A DNA stretch of 64,000 bases from Parelaphostrongylus tenuis (GCA_019055375.1 JAHQIW010001445.1:1-64000), one strand, 5' to 3'. Shown: positions 48,598 to 63,883, numbered from the stretch's first letter. Notes: generated by a model not told the origin, from the sequence alone. Translations and numbers: made by a program.

Positions 48598-49307
48598 ATT
48601 TGATAATATTCTTACATGCTTGAGCCCGTTATGAGGTCTGATGAGGCAATTAAGGAGTCCTACACAGGCGCTTGCTTCGTCCTTCCGCCCTCTTCAGTCG
48701 CGCAGTGTCCCTCGATTGAGTCGGTCGTCTGGGGATATACCTCTACATTAAAGAATCGACGTCGAATAGTAGATCACCACAAGTCAGGTGACAAAAGCAC
48801 ACAACTTGGCGTGACTACAGCCGAGAGTGTGCGGTTGGTAGAATGAATTATACACTATCCTCGACCGTTTATATAGACGCAGCTCTCAACAATGATAGCT
48901 TGATGATATGATAACGTGTTTGAACCCGTTATGAGGTCTCATAAGGGCACTTGTACAAAGTCAAATAAACGTCTGTTTCGTCCTTCCAAACTGAGTAGCA
49001 TAAAGGCATGCATTTTACCGAAACTGACTCAATTTTTCATTTCTGATTGGTTCATTCGATCCAGCTCCTTAAAACTCGACTGTGGTCATTGCAAGTCGCG
49101 GATCTTCTCACTTAACTTGCGGTGATCTAAATATTCCGCGTCGATCCATTCATACAGAAGTATCCCCGAGGAATCGCCTGAACGGGTGAGAGTGCGCTAC
49201 TGAGGTCCTTAATGACGAAACAGGAGCTTGTCTAGGCAGTATAAATGCCCCTATGAGATCGCATAGCGGGTTCAAACATGTTATCATGCTATTATATTGT
49301 CATTATT
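48598..49307. mobile_element. Foldback element (A1 unit in copy B)
   Basis: Counterpart of 9141-9850. Confidence 0.65.
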
Positions 49308-49463
49308 TCGAGCGAAATGTAAATAAGAGGTCGTAGGTAGATTATGTAGTGCTTGACCTAGAAAATGATCGAACGAGCGAAGTAGAGCAGCTCACGTAAA
49401 ACTCATAAGAAAAGTCCATTAGTTCACACTCATTACTTGCTTGTGTATGAAAATGAGTTGCTT

Positions 49464-49701
49464 TAGCTGATGGCGAGGTTGGCAATGGCAGTAGTCGTAG
49501 CAGTAATAGCAGTAGCAGTTCGATGGCTTGCGTTTTGGTGGCTCGCTCTCTTAAAAGTCTGGACTTTCCTTTTTGTTGGAGAGATAAGTCTTAGTCTGAT
49601 AAAACATACGTTCACGCTCTGAAAAAGGCGAGCCAACTAAACGTCAGCCATTGAAGTGTTACTGCTATTACTTCTACCATTACCGCCCTCGCGTCAGCTG
49701 A
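49464..49701. mobile_element. Foldback MITE with CAG/CTG-rich ends (A1 unit in copy B)
   Basis: Counterpart of 10007-10244. Confidence 0.7.
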
Positions 49702-51217
49702 TCAGGAGAACTCTTTACGAGTAACGAATGTCCGGTATTCTTAACGTTAATTCAAACTCATCTCAAAAACGTCCTTTTTGGTATGAATTTTTGTTCACAT
49801 GGTCCTTGATGTGATCTGATGACACAAATAAACAATGAGTGCTGCAGCAAAAATCACCGCTGCAACTGATTCATAACCTTTAAGGGTCCTTGCTTGATGA
49901 TCGATTCAGACAGCACTTATCACAAGAAAATTTCTCAGGGCTCGGTAGACATTCAAATCATTAACACAATGTCCAAGCTATGTGTTAATGAGAAATTATT
50001 TCCCTGTCATGCTGACCAGCAAATACCCTTGACTCTTGTTCCGGTCAATCCTCTTCAAATGAAGTTTAGTGGAAGCTCTGAAGAGCAAAGGAGTCCAATG
50101 TCAGTCTTCACATGCTCTAAAGCTATATTGTGATTAACGGAATCTGTGCCTGTCTCAGGCCGGAAAGATTAGCCTGAGGCATAGTGAGAGGTCAAGCTTT
50201 AGTATTGCAAGTCTTCAATGAATAATTGAAAGACCTAATAACATCACAACGATGAGTGTTATGTAACGAACCATTTTACAGTGCGATCCCAAATTCGCTT
50301 CTTACATTTTCTGTTGAGGTCATCGAGGTTTCGACTGAGTGGATTACGAATCAATCTGACCTCTCCAGGCTTTAAGGAAGGTGAGCCCAGCCAAAACTTT
50401 AACCAGTGTACGATTAATGTATTAACTGCGCTGTATTACTACATTGTATTATTTAGCTGCATCACTGATATTCATGAAACACTGATAATAACACCTCACA
50501 GCTGCTTAACATAAAAAGCTAAGACTATAATTTTTCTCTATTAGTGTTCCCGCTTGTGTTCACATTGCCACTGAAAGTCTTTAAAAACCATAATGGAAAG
50601 TATCCAAACTGATAAGTTTCTAAGCCAGTCCTCGGAGACCAATTCTGACTAGCTATCACACGGCGGATTATCAAGCATTCAGTCAAAGGCAGTGATATAC
50701 TTCAGGGATTCGTGAAAGTCAAACTTGTACTAGATGTTTGGTATTGAAATGGTCTATGGAGTATAATATTTGTTGCTTCTCGGAAACATAGGCAGCAGAC
50801 CTCACCATTCTGTTAAAGTAACTAAATTCTTTGAATAGCGAAGTAACTACATGGCAGTCAATTAGCCTTCCTTCTGCTTGCTAGTTGGTCCAAGATTGTC
50901 GTAGTCTACTTTCCCCATCGCTGGAAAAAAGACCCGATAACAATGTTTGGTGAATCAAAAACATTTGAGTTAAGTTTTCATCTCTCGATTACCGGCTTTT
51001 CTCGGCATCTCATATACGAGATCCTTCGGTACAGGAACTAGCAATAGATAGTGGACAATAAAGCTTCAGTATTCAAATGTGAGCACCGATCTATCGTTTC
51101 TATAATATGAAATACTGAACATACGTTCAACCACACTGACGTTTCATTTAGCCTCATTAGCAACGATTTCGTTTGAATGAAGAAAAGAATGAAGACGTTG
51201 GTAAAAAGCGAACTCAC

Positions 51218-51467
51218 CCATTTTCTCGGCCTCGAGAAGCAAAGCACTATTCGTTTTTATTTTTTTCAGTCATTAGCATAATGAGGACCACGCCCTTCCA
51301 GTACTATATTCATTGGTTGCACCACACTAACATTTAAACAAATAATCTGTTTCTATTGATGTGTTGTAGAGAAGTTAATAACATGGGCATCATGTACATA
51401 CCTATAACAGTGATCCAAATTCTTTTTTAGAAAATTGCCATGTTCTTTGCCACACAAGTTCTTTGGC
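51218..51467 (-). pseudogene. vWA-like fragment (A1 unit in copy B)
   Basis: Counterpart of 11761-12010. Confidence 0.35.
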
Positions 51468-52296
51468 CATCGTAGAGTTATCGTGTACAATCGAAAACCA
51501 CCAAGTCCATAATCGCCAGAAAATTCAGAGTTACTCCACGAGGGAGTCACTTAGGTTTCGAGTCTCCGTGATATGCGATCAACATTGAGTGCAGTAAACT
51601 GTTATGATGTCCCAAATAAGAAATTTCAAAAAGCGCTTTCCAACGACTTATGCAAATACTTTCATGTAATGTAGAATTGAAAAGATAGAGATGAAGTCAT
51701 GAGTTTCCAAATACGACCAAAATACTTTATCTTAAGCCTCACGCCTTCCCACAAGGTATAAAGGTCTGGAAGTATCAGCTTTGAAACTCGTCAGGATTGC
51801 GCTAATACATGTTCCAATTATGGAATTATTTATCTCTTCTAGGACTTAAATACAAAAATAACGTCGAGACTGAACGTTCTCGTTCAACTGAACAACGTAC
51901 CAGCATAGTTGCATAATTAGTTCAGGCTTTGCCACGGATAACATTAACCTTCAAACATTTGATGTCTAAGAGATTTTTAGCTTACACGACTACAATCATG
52001 CTTATTAGTCATTGTTTTCATGTTTCAAGTTTTCAGTGGTTCCTGTCCGAATGAAGTAACCTTACTCGGAGGTCTCCTCAAGCATGGATTCTCTCTTGTA
52101 CAATCGATTTCTGTAATCGGCTCTGAGGAAGATGAAGACATCAGAATGTTAGCTGAGTACACGTCATTATCAATCTCGTGCATGCTGAAAATCCAAATAC
52201 AATGATCAATCACCCCAGTTCATATGAGAGTCGGTTTAGTAGAATAGATTTAGTAGTAGACTCAAGACTTCAATCATAAAATAGATTAGTGGCCAG

Positions 52297-53292
52297 AAGT
52301 CGTGACCAGTACGTAATTAGAGAATGTTCTAGACATCCGCAAAGTGACAGAGGTACGGTATATCCTCCATCCCAAGCATCCAATCGCAATTACGCCTCCC
52401 TCCTTGCTTCAATGCAGGGCTGAATGTGGGGCGGGGTCTTTGACGAGGAGGCCGAAACCTCTGAAACACCGGTGTATGACCCTGGCGTATCAACCTCGTT
52501 TAGCTTAAAGCATTTTTTTTGGAACTAGTCACTTTTTGATATTACATGCAGTTGCGACTTCTCTGTTAGCTCAGTCGCAATTGTGCAGAGCAATGCGAAT
52601 TCTTTTTATGATATGATTATGTTTGAGAGGCTCCTACTTAGCATGCTTTACTTAAATACAATAAGTCGCAGAACATGCCTTGAAGCGGATAAGTGCGAAT
52701 ATTTTCTGTTAGGTGTTTCCTTGGAGCGTTTTGAATAATTTCGTTCTTGCAAGAAGCAAGATTTTCTACCACAACCGTAGAAGTACCGTGACCGGATAGC
52801 AAAACCACTCCTGTTCCGCGGCATATGCGAAGACGATCTGCGCGGATCTGGTTCGATCTTTGATGTGATAGAGTTGTCCGTTTTTTCTAGAGGTCTTGCT
52901 GAATGTTCTGTATGATTTGTATGGTTTATCATTTGTTTAATCACCACTAGAAACTTCTTTATTGCTAGGGCAGTAGTCATCTTCTGTGTTTGGATCGAAA
53001 ATGTTCATTATTTGAAACTTCTCGCTTCTAGTGTTTTCTTAACACCGCGTCCAACTTTCTACATGCCAAAAAATGATTTTTTGAGCTATGCATGTGGTCT
53101 GTTATAGAGGAACTTATGGAGCCCGATACACGTGTTTCGGCCTTAACGAGGCTGTCAGTATATGTGACTTTTCAGATTTGCGATTGGATGTTTAGGAAGG
53201 AGGATATACCGTACCGCTGTCACGTTGCAGATGTCTAAAACATTCTCTAATTACGTACTGGTAACGAATTCTGGCCATCCAAGTGTGTTCAG
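52297..53292. other. Local inversion (A1 unit in copy B)
   Basis: Counterpart of 12840-13835, with the same inverted boundary duplicates. Confidence 0.7.
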
Positions 53293-53660
53293 ACCACGCT
53301 CAAATTTCAAAGCAAAGCACTCGAAACAAAGGTATAATTATGATAAAAGTGAAAAAAGTACCAGCCGAAGAGCAATCGAGTGCGCAACACTCTGTGCTAG
53401 GTGGAAATTTTACTTGACACAGAGTGTAAAACATACGTCTTCGATGACTCCCTATAAGGAGTGTGAGGCTCCCGAGAGAACTGACTATGAATAGATCAAA
53501 AGACGACGGGTTCTGCTCGGCTGACGAGTCTGTAAGACGAAACACGTGTAAATCGGGTGTACAAGAGCCCTTACCAGACCACATGACAAGATGGCTCAAA
53601 TAATAATGAAAGGATCTATTGAAATTTGAGCGTGGTCTTAACAAAGCACTCAAAATAAAG
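53286..53660. mobile_element. Rearranged MITE (in copy B)
   Basis: Counterpart of 13829-14203. Confidence 0.6.
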
Positions 53661-53695
53661 GTATATTTATACCTATTCACTGTGATATTTTTCAG

Positions 53696-56552
53696 GCCAC
53701 AGAAGGTTGGTTCGAAGAACTAGAGGATTACGGTGTTGGAAGAGCGAACATCCTCACCAGCAATTATTCAACCGCCCAGGTCAAATTGGACATTATACTC
53801 AAGTGAATGATTTTGTTTGATTATCGCTTATCTCTCATATGTAATTCATTTATTGAGGGTATCACGGGTGCTCGCACAAGTTCCGATAGAAGTTATTTAC
53901 GTATTTTAACCACTTTTTTATCTTTCACCTATTCATCGCCAAATATAAATGTGAAAAATATGGTAGGTAGGAACGATCGATATAAAAGTTAGGACACTTG
54001 ACATAGATTGCCCTACATGGCCCAAATATATGAACTCATTCGTAGGGTAGGAAGCGTGCCGCTCACACACAAGCATAACTGCGTGCTGAGCATATTCTCG
54101 TGTGTGTATTCAAACGTGCATCAATGACCAGAGCAGTGAAGAAGATTGTCCTCTGAACACATCTGCGTTCGAGGACAAGTAGACGAGCTTCTCTTTCTAC
54201 AATCCTACTTCCGCAACGTAGAGAACCATCTCCTCACTTAGCATCGTTTTTCGCACTAGTGAAATCCTCGTCTGACCGGTCAACTAAAAGGATAGGGCAA
54301 GAGATGATCGATTTTGAAGTACGTCAACGAAGTGATCTATTGAATCATCGGAGTTACTTCAACGTGCTGGAAAAATGCATCCTTGAGAACTGACATGAAG
54401 CATATATGCGGGCTTATGCTGATGGACTAGTCAGTTTATCCATAGCAAACAAATTCATCATGCTTTCATCAATGGCAATATATGGCTATATCGGGTGTTG
54501 AAGAAAAGCTGGAGCAACAGTGTTTTGAAAAATAGGATTGTTTTGAAACTCAATTCTGTTTCGAAATTCACCATTCATTTGAAGAGCTCATGAATTAGAA
54601 TAAATTTACATCGTCTCCACAGCAAAAAAAAAACGACAGATACAAAAATTAGCAAAGAAAAGATTACACTTGCTAGGGAATCATTCATAAGCGAGTAAAT
54701 TCAGGAAGGGCTAAAATTCCAATGATCTTCAATGCTTAGCTCTGCGGCATTCCGTTATGTTGTTCACACGACTTTATGTTAACATCGGCATATCAGTACT
54801 TCTCTGTTTTTCTTTATGATCAAGCGAGAGGTTATTGTTATAGAAATGTTTTCCATCACAGTTAACATTTCCGCGAACTTTCCCCTGCTTAGAGCTTAGA
54901 ATATTTAAATCAATATTATAATATTTAATGAAATACCTTTATGATACCTCATAAAGTCACAAAACGTAGAGTTTAGTCGAAATCACCTGTCACCTGTCAC
55001 CCCGTTGATCGTCGAGTGACTCTACCGTGTACCAGCAACTCTTCCATTTTTCCCTGTCGCGTGTAAGAGTATCCCAGTTGGTCCTTTTTGCTCTAGGGAT
55101 TCTCTGAGCATCATACCTTTCTTCTAACGCTTTCGTGAAGAAATCGGTGTGAGGAAACCAACGGGACAGTGGTCTTCTTTTAGAGCGCTTGACGCCCCGA
55201 GGAATCCGGTCGGTAACGGCTCTCGTCCATCGGTTGTCGTTGAAGCGTATCACGTGTGCGGCCCACCTTATTTTCGATATCCTGGCGTGTAGAACGGCGT
55301 CTCTGATTTTCGATCGTTGACGTATGTTGAAACTTCGGATCCTTTCTCTCATCTGCGAGATACGGGATACTCCTAGCATCGACCTTTCGACTGCGCGTTC
55401 GATAACGCTATGTGATCTTTCATCCTGCTTACGTAGCGACCAGGTTTCTGCTGCATACGTCAGGACAGGGATTATTGTCGATTCGAAAAGGTGGGCACGG
55501 AGTCGGATGTTCTTTGTTTTTCTACTACATCTTCGATGCTCTTAAACGTTTCCCAAGCCGCTCGTATCCTCCTGCTCAACTCTGAAGCTAGGCAGTTCAC
55601 CATGTTGATTTCACGACCTAGATAGACGTAATTGGAGCATTCGGAGATTGTCGTTCCGTTGAGCGTGATTGGGGCATTCGTAACCCATCCGTTCCTCATG
55701 AACATTGTTTTCGTTAGATTTAGTTGGAGACCAATCTTTCCACATGTGTCATCGAAATCGGTCAACATTCGTTCCGCTTGACTGATCTTTGGTGTTATGA
55801 GAACGATATCGTCAGCAAAGCGGAGATGGTTTAATTGTCGACCGTCAATGTTCACTCCCATATCGCTCCATTTTAATGTTCGCATGACGTTTTGTAGAGT
55901 GGCATTGAATAGTTTTGGTGAAACTGTATCGTCTTGTTGAACCCCTCTTCTCAAAAAAAAAAACACAAAAGGCAAAAAGAAAAATGAAATGGAGGCAAAA
56001 AACAATTTTTCACATACTCACAGCACTCTTTGTGAATGTTCCACTCAGTATTCCGAGACTGTCAAGGTTGAAAAACGTGTATCAAGCGTTATTAGTTGCC
56101 CTGCATCAGGCCACATGAGTGGCTCCAAAACCACTATCACACTTGTTGAACTGTGAGCTTGTTCTTAAGAAAACACTCAAAACAAAAAGGTAAGCGAAAG
56201 TGTTTTTTGTTTCGCAAATATACACTTGATGTGGGCGCAGAATTCGGTCTCAGTCTCTCTCACTGTATTCGTTTTAGCTGGTATGGCAGGGCACCAGATA
56301 TGTTGGCTGTGGTATTCGAGACTGTCATTCAAGCACGCTTGTCGTGTGTCAATACAAGAACGCGTAGGTTTGCCATAATGTCCACCTTTCCCCATATTCG
56401 CTGCTTTTATCTAAGAAAAAGTCTCCAAAACTGCAGTTTTCAGAGGAAGTCGGTTCGGAAATAAGATTTACGAAATTGGTCAACCGTGCTCAAAGTGTGC
56501 AGCAGAAGAGCAGTGCACTCTGACAGAAGGACTCTGTTTCGGTCGTGCGTGA
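53696..56552 (+). CDS. CAP/SCP gene, three 3'-terminal exons (in copy B)
   Basis: Counterpart of 14239-17095, with exons at 53696-53802, 56278-56363 and 56444-56552. It carries the same missing base in the first of these exons. Shared error or shared lesion cannot be told apart here, because the two long copies are identical throughout this part. Confidence 0.85.
54977..55951 (-). pseudogene. 5'-truncated RTE reverse transcriptase (in copy B)
   Basis: Counterpart of 15520-16494, with the same frameshift and truncation point. Confidence 0.88.
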
Positions 56553-59500
56553 AATATTATGAATAATCAATGAAGAGGCAGCTTCTTAAACTTGATTGGA
56601 TCATGTTTCAGTAACAACAAAGTTGAAGAGGAGCAATTTCTTATAGTGAAGACGATTCATATTTTTAATATTCCATTATGTAGATGTCCGATTACTTCAC
56701 AGCAGTCATTGAAAGCTAGCATGCTTTCCTCTCAATTCTTCCTCGTGTTATCGTCGTCCATATGTGGAACTGCAAGAAGTATGTACACATAAATATGTGT
56801 CTGAAAAATCCTTCAGGATCGGTGGCAGATCCAGTAGATATTATGTGCCTTTAAAGTCTCCTAGAAACTTCGTGTATGTTCCGTGATATAAATACCCAAC
56901 GGATGTTATACTTTGAACGAAAAACAACGGTCTGAATTGGCTCAGCAGAGTGACTCCTAAACGAGATAAATTTCAACGTCGATTAATGCATGTGTATTTT
57001 TTCGCTTCCTTCTTATAAGTAGGGAACAAACGAAAAATCGATCTCATTCGCTACAACAAGAACTTTTCATAGGAGCGTTAGTAACCATTCGAAAGCTGAG
57101 GCTTGTGGCTACAGCTCCTTCGCCAATTTTTCAAAACATCGCTTCATAACATTGTAACATGTAAAATAAAATCATGTTCCATAAAACAACGCGCTTTTTT
57201 ATCTTTTATCGCGCTTATATTTCTCTGGACAGAACTCTTCCTTAGAATTCTATTAATCAAACTATATTACAAGCTTTGAAGGACTCAAAATGTGTCTGCT
57301 TTTCGGAAAGCTCACTTGATCTTCTGATCTCCTCTGGTTTTTGATTGTGCTGAAACCACGCCTGACTGAGCTCTTTCTTCAAACTACCAGTAATCATCTG
57401 ATAGAGTAATGTTTTGTGATTCCAACGTTGTCCTTACTTTCTGAAAAAACGGTCTAGCCGGGAAAATAAGATCGAGTTTCTCATTTTTGATAACTTTGTT
57501 TACCAGCTATTCGACAGGGCAAAGGCGGTAGCAGAGGCGTGGCAAAGGCGAGGCAAAGCAGGACGTTCGCTATCTTGTTAATCAGTTAGGAATTTTTTCT
57601 TTGCTTCGACAGTAGCTTTTGATGAAACGACTGACTAAGATACTATGAAAACTTCTCTACGCATTGATATTCTTTTCGGATTCCAGTGAATTATACTCGT
57701 GGCAAAAATATAGGCTAAAGGCGAGTGTGAAACATAATTTTTATTCTGGATGACCAACGTTATAGAAGGGTGTTTCGAAAAAACGACGATATGGAGCTAT
57801 AGTCTCAAGTCTAAGCTTTCGAATGATTATTAACATTTCTGTGAAAAGTTGCTCTCCAGCGAATGAGATCGGCTTTTCATTTGTTCATTTCTGATCAGAA
57901 ATACCTTTTTTTCTTCCATCTTTAAGCTTTTTCGACTCGTGTCTGTCTAAGAGATACTCAATTCGACTTGTCCCGTGATTTTTCTCGTCTAAGCTTCAAT
58001 TCACTTTCTTTTCAATTGCGAATCTAGTGGTTGCGAAAAGCAATGGCATTTTAGAAATTGCTCTACTAAGACAGGCACAACTTCATGCCAATGATTTCCA
58101 TTCACATGAAATAGGCGACGCAAAGTGATGCTGGATTTTGCACCCTACACTTCGGTGTCACATGCACGCTCACGAGATTATGCTCACGGTATTCTGAAAT
58201 TGGCAGGCATGCTTTCAAAGAAAGTGCTCAACATCAAGGAGGCAATCAATGCCGGTCCGCCGTGGACAACTCCGGAGGTTGGCAGCAGCAGAGCAAGAGG
58301 AGCGTTCGAAATGACTTAGTGTCGCTCTTCTCTAGAAAAACGCTAAATTTCACATTGCAAATCCGACTTGCCACATGTTGTTGATCATTTGATCCTTCAA
58401 TAATTGAAGGGAAACTACTAAGAGTGTCGTAATGCTAAGGTGTCACGAACTTTCAATGAATGGCGATGTCTTTGGCGCAAAAGGCTTTGTTGGGTTTGAC
58501 CACTAATGGTGTGCTTTCCGTCTCAGTTGACAATTTATCATGCTTTACAGTAAAAAATGAATAGTTCTCATGCAAAAACTTCACTATACTCCTCTTACTA
58601 CGAGTTTATATTGAGGTGAAATCTTACTCGATAGAGGATTTGTGAATTTGTGGTTGGAATGAGATAGCAGGAAATTACTTTCCACATCTTCGATAAAACT
58701 CTTCATTCAAAGAACACAGATTAGATGGTACACGATAAGTGAGACAAGCTGCTTCAACACCTACACATTCAAGAAACAATCTTCAAGAGGATATATAGCT
58801 TTTTCCACGTCAAATCTGTATGCGAGAAAATGGTTTTCTGGTTAGAGTCACTTCCATTTCAGAACGTATGATACACAGTCCTTTCTGTTCACCTAGATTC
58901 TGTTATGATCTTTACATTCACCGGACCAATAAATAAAAGTACATCAAAATAGGGAATAAGTTTATCAGTGTACATAAAAACCCTACCAATCGCAGTCACA
59001 AATGATGAACCGTCAAATAATCAATCATATTATCACTTTGTCTTATGAAATTAAATATTAGGGCTTAGTTCTATAAGATTTGATAGCCTTAATTCCACAT
59101 AATAGCAGAGGTCAACTTAACGATTGAAAATTACAATACAAGGAATAGCTTGGCAGAGATGATGTAGAAACTGCATGCGATGAAAATTGATCGCTGCTAA
59201 TGTACTCTAAGAGTTGGGACCTGCATAAGATTGCAGATGAGGCGGCTTCCTGCTCCCCCTCCATTTTTCTCCTCTCTAAAAAACTTCATTTAGGCAAGTG
59301 CATGTTTGAAGCTTTACCTTTACATGAGAGAGCTATTCTGCCACTCGTTATTGGACAGCATTCTTCATTACCTAATTTCGCTTGCACATTCTCTCCATAG
59401 ATGTGTTGTGAAGTTTTCTGATAGCAGGGAGAATATTAGCTGGAGAAATTAAGCGCATTGGCTAAGTAGAACATATTATTGCCTTCGACTGGTACAAATG

Positions 59501-59745
59501 GAACGTTTACCTCAGCTGTGTAGGAGATAACACTCTTCCTCTGCCAAATCAAGCAAACAGGTGCCCAAAAAGCGCGAAGCCATGTCACACTGATACGTAT
59601 GACATGCAGCTAACGTTAGATCCATGTTTATTTAGAATGTTCTAATTGCCTTCACCGGAAATGTGGTCGCGAGCGTTCTTGGCCGCAGGGGCGCAAGATT
59701 TGCATTGTATAGATTGGGATTACAACTTTCTTTTTGTGCCCTTTA

Positions 59746-59779
59746 CATAATATATATATATGTATATATATATATATAG
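59746..59779. repeat. AT dinucleotide microsatellite (in copy B)
   Basis: The same length and interruptions as at 20289-20322. That is notable because such tracts change quickly. Confidence 0.9.
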
Positions 59780-60636
59780 TAATGTATAGATGCAGTTCAT
59801 AAATTAAAGTTACCTGTTCAATGTTGAAAGAAATATTTGAGTTGCACTGCAAAGACTAATTGACCTGATGTAAAACCAAAGATGATTAAGGTAGGGGTGA
59901 AAAGCAAAAAATCAAGACAAGAACAAAGGCGAATCATGAGTTCGAAAGGCAATGTTTCTCTAAGGGTGTAGATTTGAACATTGAAAACCGAAGATATTAG
60001 GACACGATGGTTTTTTTTTCTAAAAAGATCAAGGAAGTCAATGAAATGTATCAGTCTTCTCGTGACAATAAACTTTTTCAAATCGAGATTCTACTACGTA
60101 GTGTCAAAAATCAGCTGCGAAGTCGAAAAAAGTACTGTGGAGGCAAAACGTTATCTTCTTTTGGTTGGTTAAACGTGCGAATTTGCCGAAAAAAGGCAAA
60201 GATCTTTTGGAAGTTTCTTCTGTGATGTTCCATCATTCAATAGCGATACTGTCTCCTTATAGCACAGATTTTAATACCTAAAAGGCGAGGAGGGAGAGAG
60301 GTGGAGGTCAGGACGCTCACTAATCCGAATTTTTCTCTCGCGAGCATCGCTGCAATAGGTGTATCATACATGATACACGCGTAACCCAAATAGTTCACAG
60401 AGAAACGATAATACCGTTATGACATTTGTTAAATAATCCACATTTAAATAGAAAGTTGATTTCAAAAACCGATTGAAAATTGTCGTGCTTTGAATTTTTA
60501 AGCTTCTACTGTTTATAGTTCATTTGTAGCTTTCACGAATTGATGCTAGAGTTTATTGCACATAATAAGAATGTGCAAAAACATTATAACCTTCTGCGCA
60601 TAACTATGTTCTCAGATGAGAAACAAACAGTTGAGT

Positions 60637-61847
60637 ATGCAGAATTTTCACGAAGATTTTGCAAAATCACAACCACATTGAGTCTTAGGTAATCAAGCTC
60701 TACCGGGACTACCATCTGTTTCTTGTCACGATCGCTAATGTTTACGAGAAAGCGAGTCACAGCGTGAGACATTAACAGTACTATTAGCGCACCTCGACCA
60801 AGGAGCGAATCCGTTCTCCATAAATACTCTGTCACACTGTAATCGAAACTGCGACACATAAATAAAGCTTTTCTCTTGGCAACTCACCATTGTCAAAGGA
60901 TACGGGATTCGACAAGAGACACTGTCTCTCCAAAGTTGTCATTGCTTCACTGCACATTTAAGTCGTTCGACTGGAATGAAAAGTGCATACATGTTAACAG
61001 GAAAATCCGTATGGACCTCTGTTCACGCTTGACATTGCTATCTTTCCGAGGAGTACTAATTAAGCACAAATGATGTTTGATGAAGTGGAAACGAAACGCG
61101 GAAGAAGCATGGATTATTCATGAACAAGACGAAGACCCAGTTCATCAAGAAATCATGATGCAAAGGGGAACAGATCGAATTCGATGATTCTTTAGATCAA
61201 AATGACCGTATGATAAGTGCACTATAGACGATCATGTACATGTAGAATAACATGAAAAGATAAGCGAAAAGAGAAAGTGGTGTGGGTCGCAGTTCTGTTT
61301 CTTTGAGAAGCCTTGGAGTAGATAACGAATATCAAGATCCTTGCTCATTTTTTTGTTCAACAGTTCTCGCACATTCTGCTATGCAGCAGAAACGTAAGAT
61401 ATTTCAACAACATCAAAATAGTGTACCTCCCACATGACAGTCGTACAAAGTTTCTGAAATTTAATTCGCACTCAGAACGTCCAACCGGCTTTGCGAAGTT
61501 GTTCTTCAAGAACTATACCATCATTGAGATCCACGGTTGGAAACCGCAAGCTTTTATAAGCCCATATGGCAATGAGTTCTAACTCACGAATCACCAAATG
61601 AGCCTCACGTACGTTACAATGTTCGGAACAAGTCAAAATCGCGAAGAACATTGGACGAGGTCATAGATTATTTCCTTAACTTCCGGGCCCAGATAGATTC
61701 TTCTCGTCTTAAAGCGTTGTGTTACTTCGCTGGCCTCAAAGCTAAACACTTGAAGGTCAGATAGGGATCACTTTCCTGATCGAGCAGAATATTTTTCAAA
61801 GGTTTCTCTTTATTGACCGGAGATTTTACACTAAACCGTTAATGATC
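60637..61847 (+). pseudogene. Old RTE remnant (A2 unit in copy B)
   Basis: Counterpart of 21180-22390 with no visible difference. Confidence 0.7.
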
Positions 61848-61948
61848 ACTCAAAAGCTTGAGTCACAGAGTGTCCATAAAAGTTTTTTTTTTTGGAAACT
61901 TTTCTTCAGTGCTGTGGTATTAGAAACAGGAGGTGAAATTCGAAATAA

Positions 61949-63320
61949 CAAATAATATAAAGCATACCTCACAAGCTTTTTGGGAGATCATTCTTCTGCG
62001 CATACCAAGAACATTGGATGAGGCACAACCAGTTGAGCAAACAGGATTTAGACAAGGGTTCTGCTACATGGACCACATCCAAACCGTATCTAGGGTCATA
62101 GAAGTCTTCCGGGAATACCACGTGCCCTTGATTCTAATCTTCACTGACTATCAAAAAGCATTTGATAGCTTGGAAACGCACGCAACCCTATCAGCGCTTG
62201 TCGATCAAGGAGAGGATCTGTCTAGGCAGGAACTTTATCAGACTGCTATCGGAACTGTGCCACGAAAACACAGCTCTACCATCGACCTCTTACCGTACCC
62301 AGTGGAAAAGGGATTGGACAGGGTGATACAATATGCTAAAGCTGTTCACCGCCGCACTGCAGTGGATAACGAAGTCGCCTCATTGGGACGAGAAGAGCAT
62401 ACGCGTCGATGGAAAATTCCTATCAAACCTTCTTTCCGTAGACGACATTGTCTTATTCTCGAAAAGCACTTCTGAAGCGAGGACAATGGTCAAGGAACTC
62501 AATGAAGCGGGGAAGAAGACCAGACTACGAATAAATCGCATGAAGGCCCAGATTATGAAAAGGCAATGGTGCAATGATGAACATATCAGACTGGAAGGAC
62601 CTTTACTTACGGAGACCTCTCGTACGTTATCTTGGTCGTCCACTGAGAAATTAGCATGAAGGAGTAACTTGACAGCAGAAGAGAAGCAGCATGGGCCGCT
62701 TACGGGCCTCTCAGGAAGCCACCGACCAAATAACGGGCCCCAAATCACGCGTTTACCATTTCAATTCAACAACCCTTCCAGCGTTGTGTTATGCAGCGAA
62801 GACGTGGGCTAATAGTTCAACCACGCCGTGAGTACTACGAGCGACTCACTGAGCGTTTAAACGATTTTTTCTGAAAATCAGTTGGCGCTCACAACCCCCA
62901 GCCGGCTTGCGTAGCTCAGATCTAAGAGGTTTATCTCATCTTTGTGATCCAGAAATCTTCACATTGGTAGCGAAATACAGATGGGCCGGTCATATAGAAA
63001 AAAGATCAGACGACAGATGGACGAAACGAACTGTAGAATGGTCGGCACAAGAATACACCCGTCCCCGACGACGTCTACCTACACGTTTGGGGACGTATTC
63101 ACTAGAATAATTAATCAGCTGCATTCATACCTGTATTCGCATCAGGTGTATTCGTAACTGCCGATATTCTACAAATCACGGTATGAAACTCGTGCCAGTG
63201 GCCATGCACGAATGAAACCATCGCCATGGACGACAATGGCGAGAAGACGAGACGAATGGAAATGTGCTGGGGTCCGCGCAATTCGTGAAGACGGACCGCC
63301 AAGTACCGTCCAAGTAAGTA
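61949..63320 (+). mobile_element. 5'-truncated RTE insertion (in copy B)
   Basis: Counterpart of 22492-23863, with the same frame breaks and flanks. Confidence 0.85.
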
Positions 63321-63883
63321 GTTCGAATAAAATTATGTTTTGCATCGGCCGCTCATTCTTACTGTTAATTCGATGGAAGCACGATAATCATATGGACGTG
63401 TAGAGGAAATCTTATAGCATCAGAGTCATACGTTCAATCTGGAGGTTCTTCCAAAGTAAAGAAACAATTCTTACTTGAATAACAAAAATTGCTATGCACA
63501 TGTGACCCACCGAAGTGCAGTCCATCGATGGTCGTGTTGAAACGGCGGCAATTCTTTTGTGCATCGCCCCTCACCCCATAGATTAGCCAAAAAACACATG
63601 CATACGTATGTGAATCAATTCTATCTCCCTGCTGCATTGCAGAGGAATGGTCTTTAAAGAAAGTAAGCAGCGCTTTGCCATCGTTGTATCTTGCGCTATC
63701 GAATGATTGCCAATAGTCTAAAAATGAGCTCCGTTCGGCGAGAAATATGTGCTTGTGAAAACAAATGTTTTTTTCACTAAAGTCTCATGAGAAAACCTTT
63801 TTCGAAGAAAAAGCCTACGTAGTGCTCTAGCTAGGGCTTCGAACTTTCGAATGAGTGCTAGAAGTGCCCTAAAAAGCCATTTT

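Larger units (their letters stand above)
41380..53292 (+). repeat. Unit A1 of the older duplication, as carried by copy B
   Basis: Same sequence as 1920-13835, offset by 39460 at its left end and 39457 from about 42560 on. It contains the same SINE-like insert, MITE, RTE remnant, broken genes, tRNA-like fragment and inversion. Confidence 0.9.
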